Positions 22,560 through 34,080 of a stretch of 64,000 nucleotides of DNA are shown piece by piece. Position 1 is the stretch's first letter. The number at the start of each line of letters is the position of its first letter. The position numbers and the translations under genes were made by a program. The notes under the pieces are model-generated. The model was not told the DNA's origin and ran no database searches. It saw nothing but the letters and a program-made list of their open reading frames with translations. Source of the stretch: Arcuatula senhousia (Eukaryota; Mollusca; Bivalvia; Mytilida; Mytilidae); assembly GCA_963971305.1 (NCBI GenBank), contig CAXARO010000254.1:1-64000 (forward strand), in the 5' to 3' direction.

Positions 22560-24000
22560 CTAATTGAAACAATCACGAATCACTTCAACTGACATGATTT
22601 TGAATCAAATCAAATTAATGTCATCAAAATTTCTTTGAAGCTTAAGAACTCTTCTACGACCATTAGGATTGCGTATGTCGTTGAGAGTTAGTGAGATGAT
22701 GACAATCTGACCGGGTTTTAAGATTATGCCGCCAATTAATTTTTCGCAATGCATGTACCAAGTCTAAACTATTTCAATCTTCAATATCGCAGATGTGTCT
22801 TTGTCCTAATTTGTTTTCCTGTACTTTTTTCAGTTTGGTAGTTGTATAACGACCTTTATTGAAATGATTGCTGCTTGTTTGTCGTGTATGTTTTGTATGT
22901 ATGTCGGTTTGCTTTTTTAATGTTTGTGGCAACCGACTTTGTGTTGACCTTTCCGGTTTACGACATTCAAGTGCCTTGCTTCTTAGGTCTTTTCAAAATC
23001 ATAAAAATAGTGAATATCAATTTCGAATTCAAAGAAAACAAAACAGGGCAAAGACAAACTGGCCATATAAAAAATTGCAATTGTCGTGACTTAACATTTC
23101 AAAAAAAGATTGGATTTAACAAATTGTTTGGATTTGGTAGCTTTACCACTTTGGATTCAAATAGAAAAAAAGCGTTTATTAATAATAGGGTAATACGTAC
23201 AATTCTAAAAGAAACTTTTTTGTCCTACATGTATAAGATAATAACTAGAGTAAACGGTCATATCTGATTTTGGCTATTTTTCTAAAAAATACTCTTGACA
23301 GGAAACTTAAAGAAAATGTCAAGATATTTTTTAAAAGGGAAATTTAAATTCCTTGCGAAAATGAACTTTGACACTCGTTTAAAGTTTTAAAGTAAATACT
23401 GCTGTTTTCATGGTTGTTCATACATAATGAATTATATGTACACAAAGTCTGAACAACTTACACACAGTAATGCCAAAAAAAAAAAAAAGAAAAACAATGT
23501 TATTACTATGCAAAGAATATATGACAAAAGATAAGAAGGAAATATTATAAACATATTTATAAAACTCATCGTGAAAAACGACAAGATCGAACGTAATATA
23601 GACAAAAAACATTAGTATTGTAAATCTAAAAAAAACCCAAAGCAATCATATGAAAGGACGGGCGTTCCAATATATGTTTAAACAATAGAGATTGTTTTTC
23701 GTAAAACGAAACCATGCAAGACAATACTTGAAACATGTTTGTATACCCATTGTATAAAACGTCAAGATTTAATGAAAAATAGAATAAAACAAGCTTATAA
23801 AAATCTAAAACTCAAAAGGACACATATAAGAGCGGTGGCGTTTCAATATATGTTCTAAAAACAATAAAAATTGTTTATCATTTAAAAATATCAAAATATC
23901 AATATGTAAATCGGTGATGACTTGTTTTTTACAGCATAAAATGGATTATTCATTCTTAAGTGTTTTGACAATTATCTAGGTTACATGTGCTCAAAAGCGA
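22560..24000. repeat. 1.45-kb tandem duplication, unit 2
   Basis: Second unit of the duplication, separated from the first by 34 bp of other sequence (22526-22559). The shared frame differs from unit 1 by four base changes, all amino-acid changing (I to K, S to L, Y to F, M to I). That argues against a selected protein. Confidence 0.9.
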
Positions 24001-24009
24001 ATTTTTGAG

Positions 24010-24335
24010 AGAGCCGATGGTGTAGTTGTTAACGCATCGGGCTCCTAACACCAAGGTTTGTGGTTCAATCCTCGTCCGGGGTGAAAATTTCATGAACCAA
24101 TTTTCCGAATCTCTCTTGACACCATTTGCGAGGATGGTCTCAAGGAACGATGCTAGTCCTTCGGAAGGTTGTCCTGTGTATATGGAGAGCAATACCCCAT
24201 GCACGTTAATGACCCCTTTGTAGAGTTCGATAAGAGTAGGCTCAATGGGGGCCGCTGCAAAGGCCGCACTCGCAAACTGCTAGCTGGAGAGGGATTTACA
24301 GAAGCATTAAGGTTGTTTCCCAATCCAGGATAAAT
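24010..24335 (+). mobile_element. tRNA-derived SINE, well preserved
   Basis: The head GAGCCGATGGTGTAGTTGTT has a Pol III A box and GGTTCAATCC (24062-24071) is a B box. Then comes a body shared with 14346-14645 (AAAATTTCATGAACCAATTT, GAGTTCGATAAGAGTAGGCT), ending near GTTTCCCAATCC and an A/T-rich tail (GATAAATAAATATG). It inserted at or near the end of duplication unit 2. The family name is not determined; V-SINE/RUDI-type molluscan SINEs are candidates. Confidence 0.75.
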
Positions 24336-24356
24336 AAATATGTTTAAACTTAAAGG

Positions 24357-24454
24357 GAATTTTATTTTTTTTTACACGTTACACTATTCCTATTTTGTCA
24401 CCGATGAATTTTATTTTTTTTTACACGTTACACTATTCCTATTTTGTCACCGAT
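24357..24454. repeat. Exact 49-bp tandem duplication
   Basis: Two identical 49-bp units containing ACACGTTACACTATTCC and TTTGTCACCGAT, at 24357-24405 and 24406-24454. Confidence 0.9.
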
Positions 24455-24599
24455 GAATACACGATTGAGGATATTTTCTCTAAATCGGGATTGATTGTAT
24501 CAGAATCGCGCTATTCGTGCTACTCTTGAACCATCATCGACAAAAATAGTTAAACGCCGGGAAAAACTTCGTTAAGCCTTCCCTATTTTCAAACATGTT

Positions 24600-25430
24600 A
24601 AAAACTCCCGAGGGTTCGTGCGAAGGTTCACATGTATTTAAATTTAAGAACAAATGCTTGGTAGTCGATAAAAACAATACGTTTGTTTGTCATCAAAGAA
24701 AGAAAGTAAGAAAAACAAATTTACAGAAGATCAAATAATGGAAATGCCCGAACCTTCTCATGGACAACATATTTGAACCGGTTAATGGACGTTTTATCAG
24801 CAGACAATAGGTATCCCTATGGGCACAAACTGCAGACCATTGCTTGCCGATTTGTTTCTGCATTTGCATGAAGCTGGCTACTTACAATCACTTCTATACA
24901 AAAAGGACGACAGTCTTGCTATATCTTTCAATCTCACATTAAGTTATATTGATGAACATTCCTCAATTTGGTGACTATTTACATCTAATATATCAGACGG
25001 AACTTTAGATAAAAGACAGTACAGATTCTAGGAGGTCCGAATTTATATCTCGAAATCGACACACAAGGAAAGCTTTGTACAAAGCTCAATGATAAAAGTG
25101 ACGACTTCAATTATCTAATAGTCAACTTTATCTTTCTGTGTAACAACATTCCGTCCGCTCCATAAAGTGGAGTTAACGTATCACATCGTATCGTTATTCA
25201 AGGGCATGTGGGGCGTATAAAGACTTCTTGAAAGAGCTACATGGATGGCAAGCTAATTGTTAACACAGGAGTACGTTGCTCCAAGGTTGTTGTCATCACT
25301 CAAGAAATATTACGCCAGACATCATGTGCATGTATAAAATTTGGAATTTCTATCTTTCAGATGCGCACGGATGTTGATATGATAAGGCAAAGAGGCACCA
25401 ATGGTGCATTCAAGTGTCAAAAGTCCTAAT
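24600..25430 (+). pseudogene. Penelope-like P1, 3' half (copy d)
   Basis: Frames give LVVDKNN, then SRQ.VSLWAQT (a shifted IPMGTN block), LLADLFLHLHEAGYLQSLL-like text, SFNLTLSYIDE at the catalytic site, FGDYLHLIYQTEL, LCTKLNDKSDDFNY, YRYSRACGAYKDF and a 3' end with SLKKYYARHHVHVYKIW. Multiple frameshifts. It runs directly into repeat R. Confidence 0.7.
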
Positions 25431-25650
25431 GGGCAAAGAGGAAACTGGTAAACACGAACAAGAACAGCACGAAAACTCAAAACACAAAATCAACCAAACA
25501 GAAATCCACAACGCAAGAGTGAATTCAGGTGCTCCGGAAGATAAGGCGGTTCCTGCTTGCTATAGCACACCCGTCATGTTGCTTAATTCATATTCAGTGG
25601 GTCAAAATCGGTAGAGGAAGACAAAACAAATCTCTACGATAAACCAGTTC
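25385..25650 (+). repeat. Repeat R copy 4 plus P1 leader
   Basis: The fullest R copy: AGAGGCACCAATGGTGCATT, GTAAACACGAACAAGAACAG, GGTGCTCCGGAAGATAAGGC and CTTGCTATAGCACACCCGTC, then the P1 leader (GGTCAAAATCGGTAGAGGAA). It joins the 3' end of copy d to a new 5' leader, a head-to-tail arrangement. Near 25650 the sequence flips to minus-strand P1. Confidence 0.7.
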
Positions 25651-25870
25651 AGAGCTTTGTTTAAAGGCTTCATTGAGAATCAATTTCGAGATTTTCTTAA
25701 TATGCAGCAGACTTCCTAGAATCCGTTGTGTCCTTTATCTCAAGTTCCTGGGGATATGCAAGATGGAGAAAGTCACTAAATCGAGAATTGTTTAATGAAA
25801 TGACATCATCAATATAACGGAATATGAGGTTGAAAGAGAGAGCTAGTCTAGCTAGCACCCAGTGATATTA
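25651..25870 (-). pseudogene. Penelope-like P1 internal fragment (copy e)
   Basis: On the minus strand this reads the region after the catalytic box (FRYIDDVIS, DTTDSRKS and LEIDSQ equivalents). It is fused to the plus-strand R-leader on its left. Confidence 0.65.
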
Positions 25871-26834
25871 GCAATATCATTGCTTCATATTTTTAACATA
25901 CATTTATTTTAGATAACACATGTATGCAAGCAATTTTAGTCTACAAAAACAAGTTACATATTTCCAATTTAAGGCTTAAGTTTGATTAAAAAGTTTACTT
26001 CAATATTCCTGTTAATCTTAATTTGCTTTCATACGGTTCAGAGGGTCTAACGCTTGAACAAAACACTGAAATATTCCTAAAAGTTCAAAAATTCATCATT
26101 CAAAGTAAACGCTTCTTGTGATTTTTTTTCTGCATTTCACGCAAATATAAATATAATAGAAATTTATGTATTTTCTTCATTTCTTCATTTATTATTTTTT
26201 TTCTCTATTCCTTTAAAATTAGTTTAACATTTTCTTTGTTGTTAGAACTATTGTTTCAACATATTCCTTCATGTAGCATGAATATATTATAATAGTTGTT
26301 TTCTTTTCAATTACGGGAGACGGACTTGATATAAGCTATTTATAGCTTGTTTCCGAATCCTTTTGCTTATATATGTATGTATGTTACTGTTATATGTCTT
26401 CAGTTTTTCAAATAAAATATGTTTAAACTAAAAAGTTTACAAGTTTAATGAGGAATCACATGAAAACAAAGATTGACTTAATGTAGTTAAAGTGTACAGT
26501 TCAATCAGCTGAATATTGTATCTCCATTTATATGGGTGATCATGAAAGCTATCAAACTAGAACAGAGATTATCAATACATGTAGCTGATTCGGTTTTTCA
26601 ATTTCAAGTTGTAGTGTTAACATTTTACAACCTTGCTTATCTTAAATTAAGACATATTAAGCACCAAAATTTTGGAACGTCAAGGTTTATTTTGCGGTTC
26701 GTACAGAAGCTTAACTTTTGACCTTTTTGTCCGTTAATATATTTTTGAAAATCAAAATTCAAATTTGATAACATGTCAAAGGAATACAAATTTATCAAAG
26801 TCAAAATTGCCGGATCTTATATATGAACATGAAA
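25871..26834. other. Intergenic, nothing recognised
   Basis: AT-rich; the short frame at 26536-26721 has no recognisable features. Confidence 0.4.
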
Positions 26835-26836
26835 TA

Positions 26837-27497
26837 CAGATGAGACCAAACTTAACCTGTACAAAAGTGAACTTAGAGCGGACCTGTGGTTCACTTTTTT
26901 GGTCTGGTTTGGTTGGAAAGCAGACCAGACATAACAACAAGTCTGGTTTAGTTAAATTCTGGTCTGGTCTGCTTTCAATAGTGATCAAAGAGTGGACCAG
27001 ACCTTATTTTTGTCCGCTCTAAGTCTGGTCTGGTCTGCTTTCAATAGTGAACCAAGCGTTGACCAGACCTAGAGTGGACCAGACCTAAGTTTGGTCTGCT
27101 TACAATAGTGAATCAAGAGTGGACCAGACCTACAGCGGACCAGACCTAAGTCTGGTCTGGTCTGCTTTCAATAGATAACCAAAAGTGGACCAGACCTAGA
27201 GCAGACCAGACCTATGTTTGGTCTGCTCTAAGTCTGGTCTGGTCTGCTTTCAATAATGAACCTAGAGCGGACAAGACCTAAGTCTGGTCCACTCAAGGAA
27301 TGGTCAGTATTTCATAGGTTTGGTCTGCCTGATGTCAGAGTGAACCAGACCTAAGAGGGCTAAGTTTGCTTTTGAAGTGAACTTGAGAGCCGACCTAGGT
27401 TCACTCAAACCAAACCAGAAAAAAAGCAGACCTGGACCAGACTTCTGGTCCGCTTTATAAGTCTGGTTCGCATACAGGTTAGGTTTGGACCCATCTG
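26837..27497. mobile_element. 661-bp inverted-repeat element built of GGTCTGGTC motifs
   Basis: The termini CAGATGAGACCAAACTTAAC and the complement of GTTAGGTTTGGACCCATCTG form inverted repeats of about 25 bp. TA on both sides (26835-26836, 27498-27499) suggests a TA target duplication, as in Tc1/mariner-type MITEs. The interior is dozens of GGTCTGGTC / GACCAGACC motifs in both orientations with spacers such as GCTTTCAATAGTGAACC, so it is internally self-complementary. There is no real coding frame. Confidence 0.75.
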
Positions 27498-27499
27498 TA

Positions 27500-27770
27500 G
27501 GTTAGAGACAGACCTTAAATCGAATCCCACATTTTAAGGACCCACTCTAAAGCTGTGTAACAAATATCAAAAGAACTTTGTAGATTTGTAAATCTGTTCT
27601 TTTTCTTAGACTCATTGATGACAAAGTAAGTCTTGGTATAATCGACTACATGATATTTGTACCTGCGTTTTCCATTCTGTTTGAAAAAGATGCGTTTAAT
27701 AAGCTGTGACAATTTCGATTTCAGAATGTGCAAAACATTAATAGGTTACTCTGTTTATTCCAGATTAACT
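27500..27770 (-). pseudogene. Penelope-like P1 fragment (copy f)
   Basis: On the minus strand 27733-27515 includes KSKLSQLIKRIFF, YKYHVVDYTKTYFVINESKK and NRFTN, the segment between RT fingers and palm. It is truncated on both sides; the GGTCTGGTC element lies at its 3' side. Confidence 0.65.
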
Positions 27771-29040
27771 TTTTTCATGATTAGATAAACACATAATCTT
27801 GTATTAACTAACTTTAAATGACAGGATACAGTGCAGGACAGGGAACAACAGCTCCACCTAGTATTTATCAAGCAGCGATAACCCACTACTGTTTACCATT
27901 CGCTATTTTCGTAATTAGTGAGTTATCTCCCATTTGCAAGAGTTATTCTCCATTACGGTAGGTATATTACATTGTAATGAATGGGAAAAATTAGATTTTT
28001 ATTTTTAATAAATTATTTAATTGACTTATTGGACCTAGTTAGGTTATGAAAACATGTACAATACATTTTTTAAAATAACAATAATTAACTTTAATTTTTA
28101 GTTTTTTGGACCAAATTTTAAATAAATGCAGATAAACTTAAACTTTCCCACAGTAACTAGTATAAAATACCTTCTGGAAAGAGAAGATAAATCTGCAAAT
28201 GGGAAATAACTCACTATATACAAAAAGAGGAAATAGGTGTTGATAATTCAAAAAGTTATAAAGTATCATAACTTCAGAAATAGCACAACACATTCCTTAT
28301 TTATAATAAAATTTATTCTCAAGAATTACTTGTAAAAATTAGGAAAATAATCAGGGATTACGCCTGTTCTTAGAATTTATAGCGGCTACATGTATTCCCT
28401 ATGACGGCCAGTGATTAAATGAAATCCCCAATTATTCCAGGGATTACACGTAATCCGTAATTAAACGCATTCCCTGTAACATAAACAAAATAAGTTTTCA
28501 TTGATAATTTCATATATTATTGTATAAAATCACATGTGCAAAGGTAGGAATATTATAATAAAAACGAATGAAAACATTTTATTTTTTCAAAAGTGTAATG
28601 ATGTAATATTTTCTATACATGATAAAAAAATCTTTCTTGCGGTTGATTTTCAATCCATTTATGTTATAAGGAGCATATTATAAAATATCAAAATCATTAA
28701 GAAATCAACCAAGCAAGTAGGAATCAAACGCTCTATACAAACAAAATATGCATATACCCATAATTGCTTTCTTACCAATGTGGATGTGATAAACATAAAA
28801 AATGTAAACATATAAAATCCACGAAAAGCGCTTGCGATTTAAAGTCAGGAACTTAATCAAGCATGATCAAAGGGTTTTGAATTTTTAAAGTTCACGCTCT
28901 AAACATTGGTATCTCTTGGGACATTGAATTGCGTACAATGAGTGAGTTAATGAATATTTAGAAGCATTTAAAGTTTTTGCTGAACAGTTTTGTTCATACA
29001 ACACTTTGACATCATTGTATGGAACGCCATACCCGCCTTA
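27771..29040. other. Intergenic; one 22-bp inverted pair
   Basis: No gene. AGTGAGTTATCTCCCATTTG (27917-27938) is matched inverted at 28193-28214 with one mismatch in 22, so 27917-28214 may be a small foldback element. The rest is AT-rich. Confidence 0.5.
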
Positions 29041-29049
29041 TGATCATAT

Positions 29050-29360
29050 TTACTTTAAATGATGAAACTTTTTCATTATGTGATGATAATTCTTCATTAT
29101 ATGATGATACTTCTTCATTTTGTGTTGATACTTCTTCAATATGTAATGATATTTTGTCATTATATGATGAAACTTCTTCATTATGTGATGATAATTTACA
29201 ATCATTTGATGATACTTTGTCATTATGTGATGATACTTCTTCATAATGTGACGATACTTTGAGATTATGAATAGGAACTTTGTCCAATTGTGGTGATCAT
29301 TCTTCATTGCATGATGATATTTTGTCATTAAATGATGATACTTCTTTGTTATGTAATAAT
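29050..29360. repeat. 21-bp-unit array 1
   Basis: About 14 units of the form TTTGTCATTATGTGATGATA(C), with drift (CTTCATT, ATTTGAT). Several frames stay open because the unit is a multiple of three. It is not a protein. Confidence 0.85.
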
Positions 29361-30325
29361 ACTTTGAAATTCTAAGATTATAATTTATTATTATGAAGAT
29401 CGCTGAAAAATGATTTATTTCTTATGTAAAGACAAAATATTTTTGCTCATCGAGTATCATACTTATGTGTTTCAGAAAATCCTTCATCAGAATATTTTCA
29501 TCGAAATTCAGATTTGAAAATATTTAAAGCCTTCAACTTGACAAAAGGAAGAATTTGTTCAAAAGACATAATGCCCCATCTCGCCAGGGATGGGATAATC
29601 GTGATCAGTCATCGTAATCGATTGAAATCGATTGCAGTTAAATTTTTCTACAGTGATCACATGTGATCAGTAATCATTGAATTTTATGATTACAAGTGAA
29701 CGTATGTAATCGGTTACTGAGTATAAAAGGGCTGTAATTATGATTATATTTTATTATATTTTAATAACATTAGAATGTTTTTAAATGGATTCTTTGAAAT
29801 ATTTCCCTTTTTTACTTTTTTAAATATGATTAACATTTAAATGCATGGATCTGATGAAGCAAAATTCTATGTTAGAAAATTAGTCTTCAAAACTAATCAT
29901 TCTATTATTTGTAATATAAGCTATTTATTAACCGACTTTTAATGATTTATATGCAAATAATTTCTGAGTTTCTTTTCGATAGAAAGGGAATGGGATAGAT
30001 TGAGAGTTTCCTAAGGATATAACCAAGATTATTACAGTTCATTATATTTCGACTATTATTTTAACATATGAAAGAGTTTCTGTACGTTATTCAACTCAAA
30101 TTTATATTTACCTGGATTTTAAGTTAAGGTAGATCTAATATTTTAGAATATAGATAAACTTCTCATCTTCTAATAACTAAAACAACAATTAATTCTATAT
30201 TAACTTTCAGTTATTTATCTTTTTTTTCTAATTGATTTGAAACCATTAAGGTGAAAATAATCCGACTGTTTCTAGACTATTAAAATGAAAAGCTGTTAAT
30301 TGCAATAAACACAGGCGTCAACTAC
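29361..30325. other. Intergenic, nothing firm
   Basis: AT-rich. 29585-29720 contains alternating GATCA / ATCGATT words (CGTAATCGATTGAAATCGAT) that look like part of a dispersed repeat, but I cannot bound it. Confidence 0.4.
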
Positions 30326-31680
30326 TAGTATCTACTAGTATTGTCAGAATGGGTAAAAGCTGTGAGGTCATTGGTTTTGAAAAGAATCAATTCTTTGAAA
30401 GGCTCAATGAGCACTAAGGCAACATCCATTTTCAGCAACGCTGATGTTGCCAAAACATTGTCCACTTTACATGACAAATAGGTTGTTGTACCTGCAGATA
30501 AAGCACCAAATAACATCATTTTAGTGTGCAAGAAACGCTATATTGACTGTTTGACAGCTGAATTGAGAGTTGGTTGTATCAGCAATAGCACCACATACAC
30601 GGCTTCAACACTGTCTAAGGAGGAAATCATTGACAATAACAAATCTGTCGTTTCCTCCCTCGGCCTTTCTGTTGGTGGCAGTAATGAAGACATTCCATCC
30701 CTGTATTGGTTTCTTAAATTACATAAAAACCCATACAAACAGCGCTTCATTGCAGGGTCATCCAAATGTACAACTAAGCCTCTTTCAGTTCTGTTGACTT
30801 CAATACTTACGGCAATAAATTCCGACCTCTAAAAATATTACGATTGTTGTTATTCTAGAAATGGTGTCAATCAAATGTGGATTCTGAAGAATTCGGAAGA
30901 ACTGATGGAGATTCTTTACTCTAATTCAGTTTCAGCATCAACACATTTGATTTCTCCACACTTTACACTTCTATTCCACATGAACAACTGAAATCGCGAC
31001 TAAACGCAGCTTTTTCATAAAGAATGGAAAACGCAGGTACAAATATCTTGTAGTCGATTATACCAAGACTTACTTTGTCATCAATGAGTCTAAGAAAAAG
31101 AACAGATTTACAAAAGACCAAATAATCGACATGCTCAACTTTTTATTGACAACATATTTGTTCAGTTTGGTGGACGTGTTTTTCAGCAAACAATAGAGAT
31201 TCCAATGGGCACTAATTGTATACCTTTGCTTGCTGATTTGTTTCTTCATTCAAGGCAGACTTTTTACAATCTCTTCTAGACAAAAAAGACCGTAGACATA
31301 CTGTCTCTTTCAACCTCACGTTCCGTTATATTGATGATGTCCTTTCACTACACAATTCTCGAATTGGTGACTTTCTCCATCTCATATATCCCCATGACCT
31401 TGAGATAAAGGACACAACGGATTCTAGGAAGTCTGCTTCATTTTTAGATCTACATCTCGAAATTGACTCTCAAGGAAGACTTTCAACAATGCTCTATGAC
31501 AAACGTGATGACTTCAACTTTCCCTTCTTGTCTAGCAACATTCCGTCCGCTCCAGCTCAGCTTATGGAATTTACGTATCTCAATTGATTCGTTACTCCAG
31601 AGCGTGCGGGACTTACATTACCTTAGCAGAGCGACACGTCTGACGCAAATATCCAATATACTCTATTATATTAAGGTATT
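30326..31680 (+). pseudogene. Penelope-like P1, best-preserved RT core (copy g)
   Basis: Blocks: VAKTLSTLHDK; VVVPADKAPNNIILVCKKR; GCISNSTTYTASTLSKEEII; IPSLYWFLKLHKNPYKQRF and AGSSKCTTKPLSVLLTSILT at 30524-30832; QMWILKN; FGGRVFQQTIEIPMGTNC; FNLTFRYIDDVLSLHNSRI with an intact YIDD near 31330; DTTDSRKSASFLDLHLEIDS; LYDKRDDFNF. Stops and frameshifts separate these. It ends near 31680, before any repeat R. Confidence 0.75.
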
Positions 31681-32029
31681 TATACGTTGTTAACAACTTA
31701 TTTATAAATTTAATGCTTGGTGACTGTAAGATTCATATATTTAATTGTTCTTTGAGCTCGGGATTAGTCTCATTAAAATATGCCAATACACCTTGATCCT
31801 AGCATTGTTACTGGTCTAGGAATACAAGTTTGGCTTATCTTAATGTAACTGCCTTGGGGTTAAAAAAAATATTTGTTTTTCAACAGTTTAGGTGTCAGCT
31901 GATTTCATTCAAAATGTCGCCAAAAAAATATCTAAAACAGAATTTAAAGAAAAAAATGTTTACAAAGTTTTGATATCAACACATGATTTACTTTGTCGTA
32001 CACATATATTTTAATATTTCAGAGTTCTG
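31681..32029. other. Intergenic, nothing recognised
   Basis: AT-rich spacer. Confidence 0.4.
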
Positions 32030-32340
32030 CATAATTCTAATTTATAAGCCCATAATAACAAAGTATCATGATAAGGTATCATCACATAATAAGAAAGTAT
32101 CATGACAAAGCGGCATCACATAATGACAAAGTATCATGACAAATCGGCATTACATAATAGACAAAGTATCATCACAAAATGGAGAAAGTATCATTCCAAC
32201 CTGAAAAATTAACATTTCATAAGGACAAATTATCATTTCTTTATGACGAAGTAGCATCACATAATAACAAAGTATCACGAAATAATGAAGCAGTATCACC
32301 ATATAATGATCCATGTCTCTGCATAGTTTATTAACAATGA
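32030..32340. repeat. 21-bp-unit array 2, inverted relative to array 1
   Basis: About 14 units of the form GTATCATCACATAATGACAA(A), the complement of the array 1 unit. It lies about 2.7 kb from array 1 with P1 copy g between them. Confidence 0.85.
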
Positions 32341-32824
32341 ATACAGGCTTTAAGGAGGTTGGGGTTCTCAAAAGGAGCATATTTTTCTGCTTTTAGCCTA
32401 TATTTAAGTTTTAAAGACTTGTTACAGCATAAATGATGTATAATTTATTTCTTTATTATATTTTATTATAAAAAAAAACACAAGATAAACAATTCAAAAG
32501 ATATAAAGCTTTTTCTTCAAAAAATGATTTCAGGGGAGATAATTGGCGGGAAATGTGTGACTATTTTTTACAAAGAAATGTGTTAGAAAATTTAGTTTTC
32601 CTTAAATATTTTGAAAAGGACTACCGTAACCCTATGCTTGTATTAAAGAAATCAAAAGTATATCCCATTTTTTTTTATTTTTTCACAAATTTGTAGAAAT
32701 TTCTATATCAGGTTAAAAAACTACATGAATTTTAAGATTTTTTCCTATACAATCTATACAAATTTCGTAAAGATTGATACCCAATTATTTAAAAAAAATA
32801 AGCACCGTGACCTATTGTTTTTGT
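32341..32824. other. Intergenic, nothing recognised
   Basis: AT-rich spacer, no supported feature. Confidence 0.4.
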
Positions 32825-33189
32825 TCCGCTAGCGCCGTCATACGGGGTTTACATTTCACAGTTAGTAAGATATGCTCGGATCTGCAGTGATGTTTCTGAT
32901 TTTAATAATAAAAACCGTTTTATTACTGAAAAATTATTAAAACAAGGTTATCGATACCACAAATTAGTAAATCTTTTTCTAAATTTTTCCACAAGTATCG
33001 ATCTCTTATTGAAAAATTTAATTGTACACGTCGTTTTCTGATAGTGAAAGGAATATCCCATCCTGAAATATCCTTATAAAGCTCACAAGTTTAAAAGCAA
33101 TCCATTAGAAATGAAAAATTGGCTTCAAAATTTATTACGGAAAGGATATGAATCGAATATTTTGGTTAAATCATTGAATTTAGTGTTTT
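32825..33189 (+). pseudogene. Penelope-like P2, RT C-terminal part (copy c)
   Basis: One frame reads APSYGVYISQLVRYARICSD, then NRFITEKLLKQGYRYHKL, the conserved region after the palm in these elements. It breaks after about 70 codons and passes into module T. Confidence 0.7.
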
Positions 33190-33865
33190 TTGGCAGAAAT
33201 ATTGATGATTTGATTCTTACTTTAAAACTTCCATAAACGTTTTTACTATTCTCATTTTTAAGCATTATAGCGATCAAGCATGTCGATTTTGTGTGATGAC
33301 ACTTCACTAAATCATTATTGTTTGAAGTGTTGTGTCGGATTTAAAATCTATATGTTGGATTTTTTTAAAATCAGTCGATTGATGATTCTCAGCTAGCTGC
33401 CAGTAACAGCGAGTGTTTTTTAGAGAGTTTCTTTACCGTCCTTGTGTGTGTTATTGTTGTTTTTTGTCTTAGGTTCTCTCTAGTGGAATTGGACTTTGAT
33501 CGATTTGATTTTTATTGTGTGTTTAGTTTTTGTGCTTTGTCTACGAAAATTGATAGGGGGAAGGTTGGGCCCAAAAAACTAGTTTAACCACGCCACATAT
33601 TATATGTGCCTGTCCTAAGCCAGGAATCTTCGCCAAAGCTTTCGTTTGTACTTGTCTTTTTTATGTTTTCTGCTCTTTGTTTAAGAAGGGGGTCTATCTA
33701 TGACTATTTCAGGACTGGATTTGAATTATATGCTTTTTATTTCGACCATGGGCCAATTGCAGAACCACGAGCAGTGCCAAATGGCCTCGTTGAAAGCTGC
33801 TGGCGGTTGTCCATTGTGGTTTTTCTGTATTGCCGCTTGATTGTGGGCTGTGTCGCGTACACTAT
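33190..33865 (+). repeat. P2 3' module T (copy 2)
   Basis: Matches 4226-4905 over its length. It sits between decayed P2 RT and repeat E, which establishes the order RT, T, E. Confidence 0.7.
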
Positions 33866-34075
33866 TCCGGATCCTAAGATCGCAATGGAAGAGGGAGGTT
33901 TGGCGCCATTAAACCTGGTTTAACCCACCATTTCGTTTGAAATGCCTGTACCAAGTCAGGACCATTGCGATCCACAAATTCTCCGGTATGACTGATTCGT
34001 TTTTGTCATTTTCTCTGGACTATGAGATTCATTCAAGTTCGGTAGTTTTGTTATTACCTTTATTATCCACATCTC
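33866..34075 (+). repeat. Repeat E (copy 5), clean copy
   Basis: GGATCCTAAGATCGCAATGG, GAGGTTTGGCGCCATTAAAC, ACCAAGTCAGGACCATTGCG, TCTCCGGTATGACTGATTCG. It serves as the reference for the other E copies. Confidence 0.7.
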
Positions 34076-34080
34076 ATTAC

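Noticed and set aside
24014..24085. Functional tRNA gene
   Set aside because: A and B boxes are present, but the cloverleaf does not close and a SINE body follows, shared with 14346-14645.
25385..25605. Hammerhead ribozyme inside repeat R, as in some Penelope terminal repeats
   Set aside because: No CTGANGA core found on either strand of the R copies examined.
26765..27022. 85-codon frame as a protein
   Set aside because: It translates the GGTCTGGTC motif repeats.
29012..29328. CRISPR-like array or repeat protein
   Set aside because: Units are contiguous with no spacers and the setting is eukaryotic; open frames come from the unit length being a multiple of three.
29585..29720. hAT-type transposon end
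   Set aside because: ATCGATT-rich words are suggestive, but no inverted terminus or 8-bp duplication could be found.
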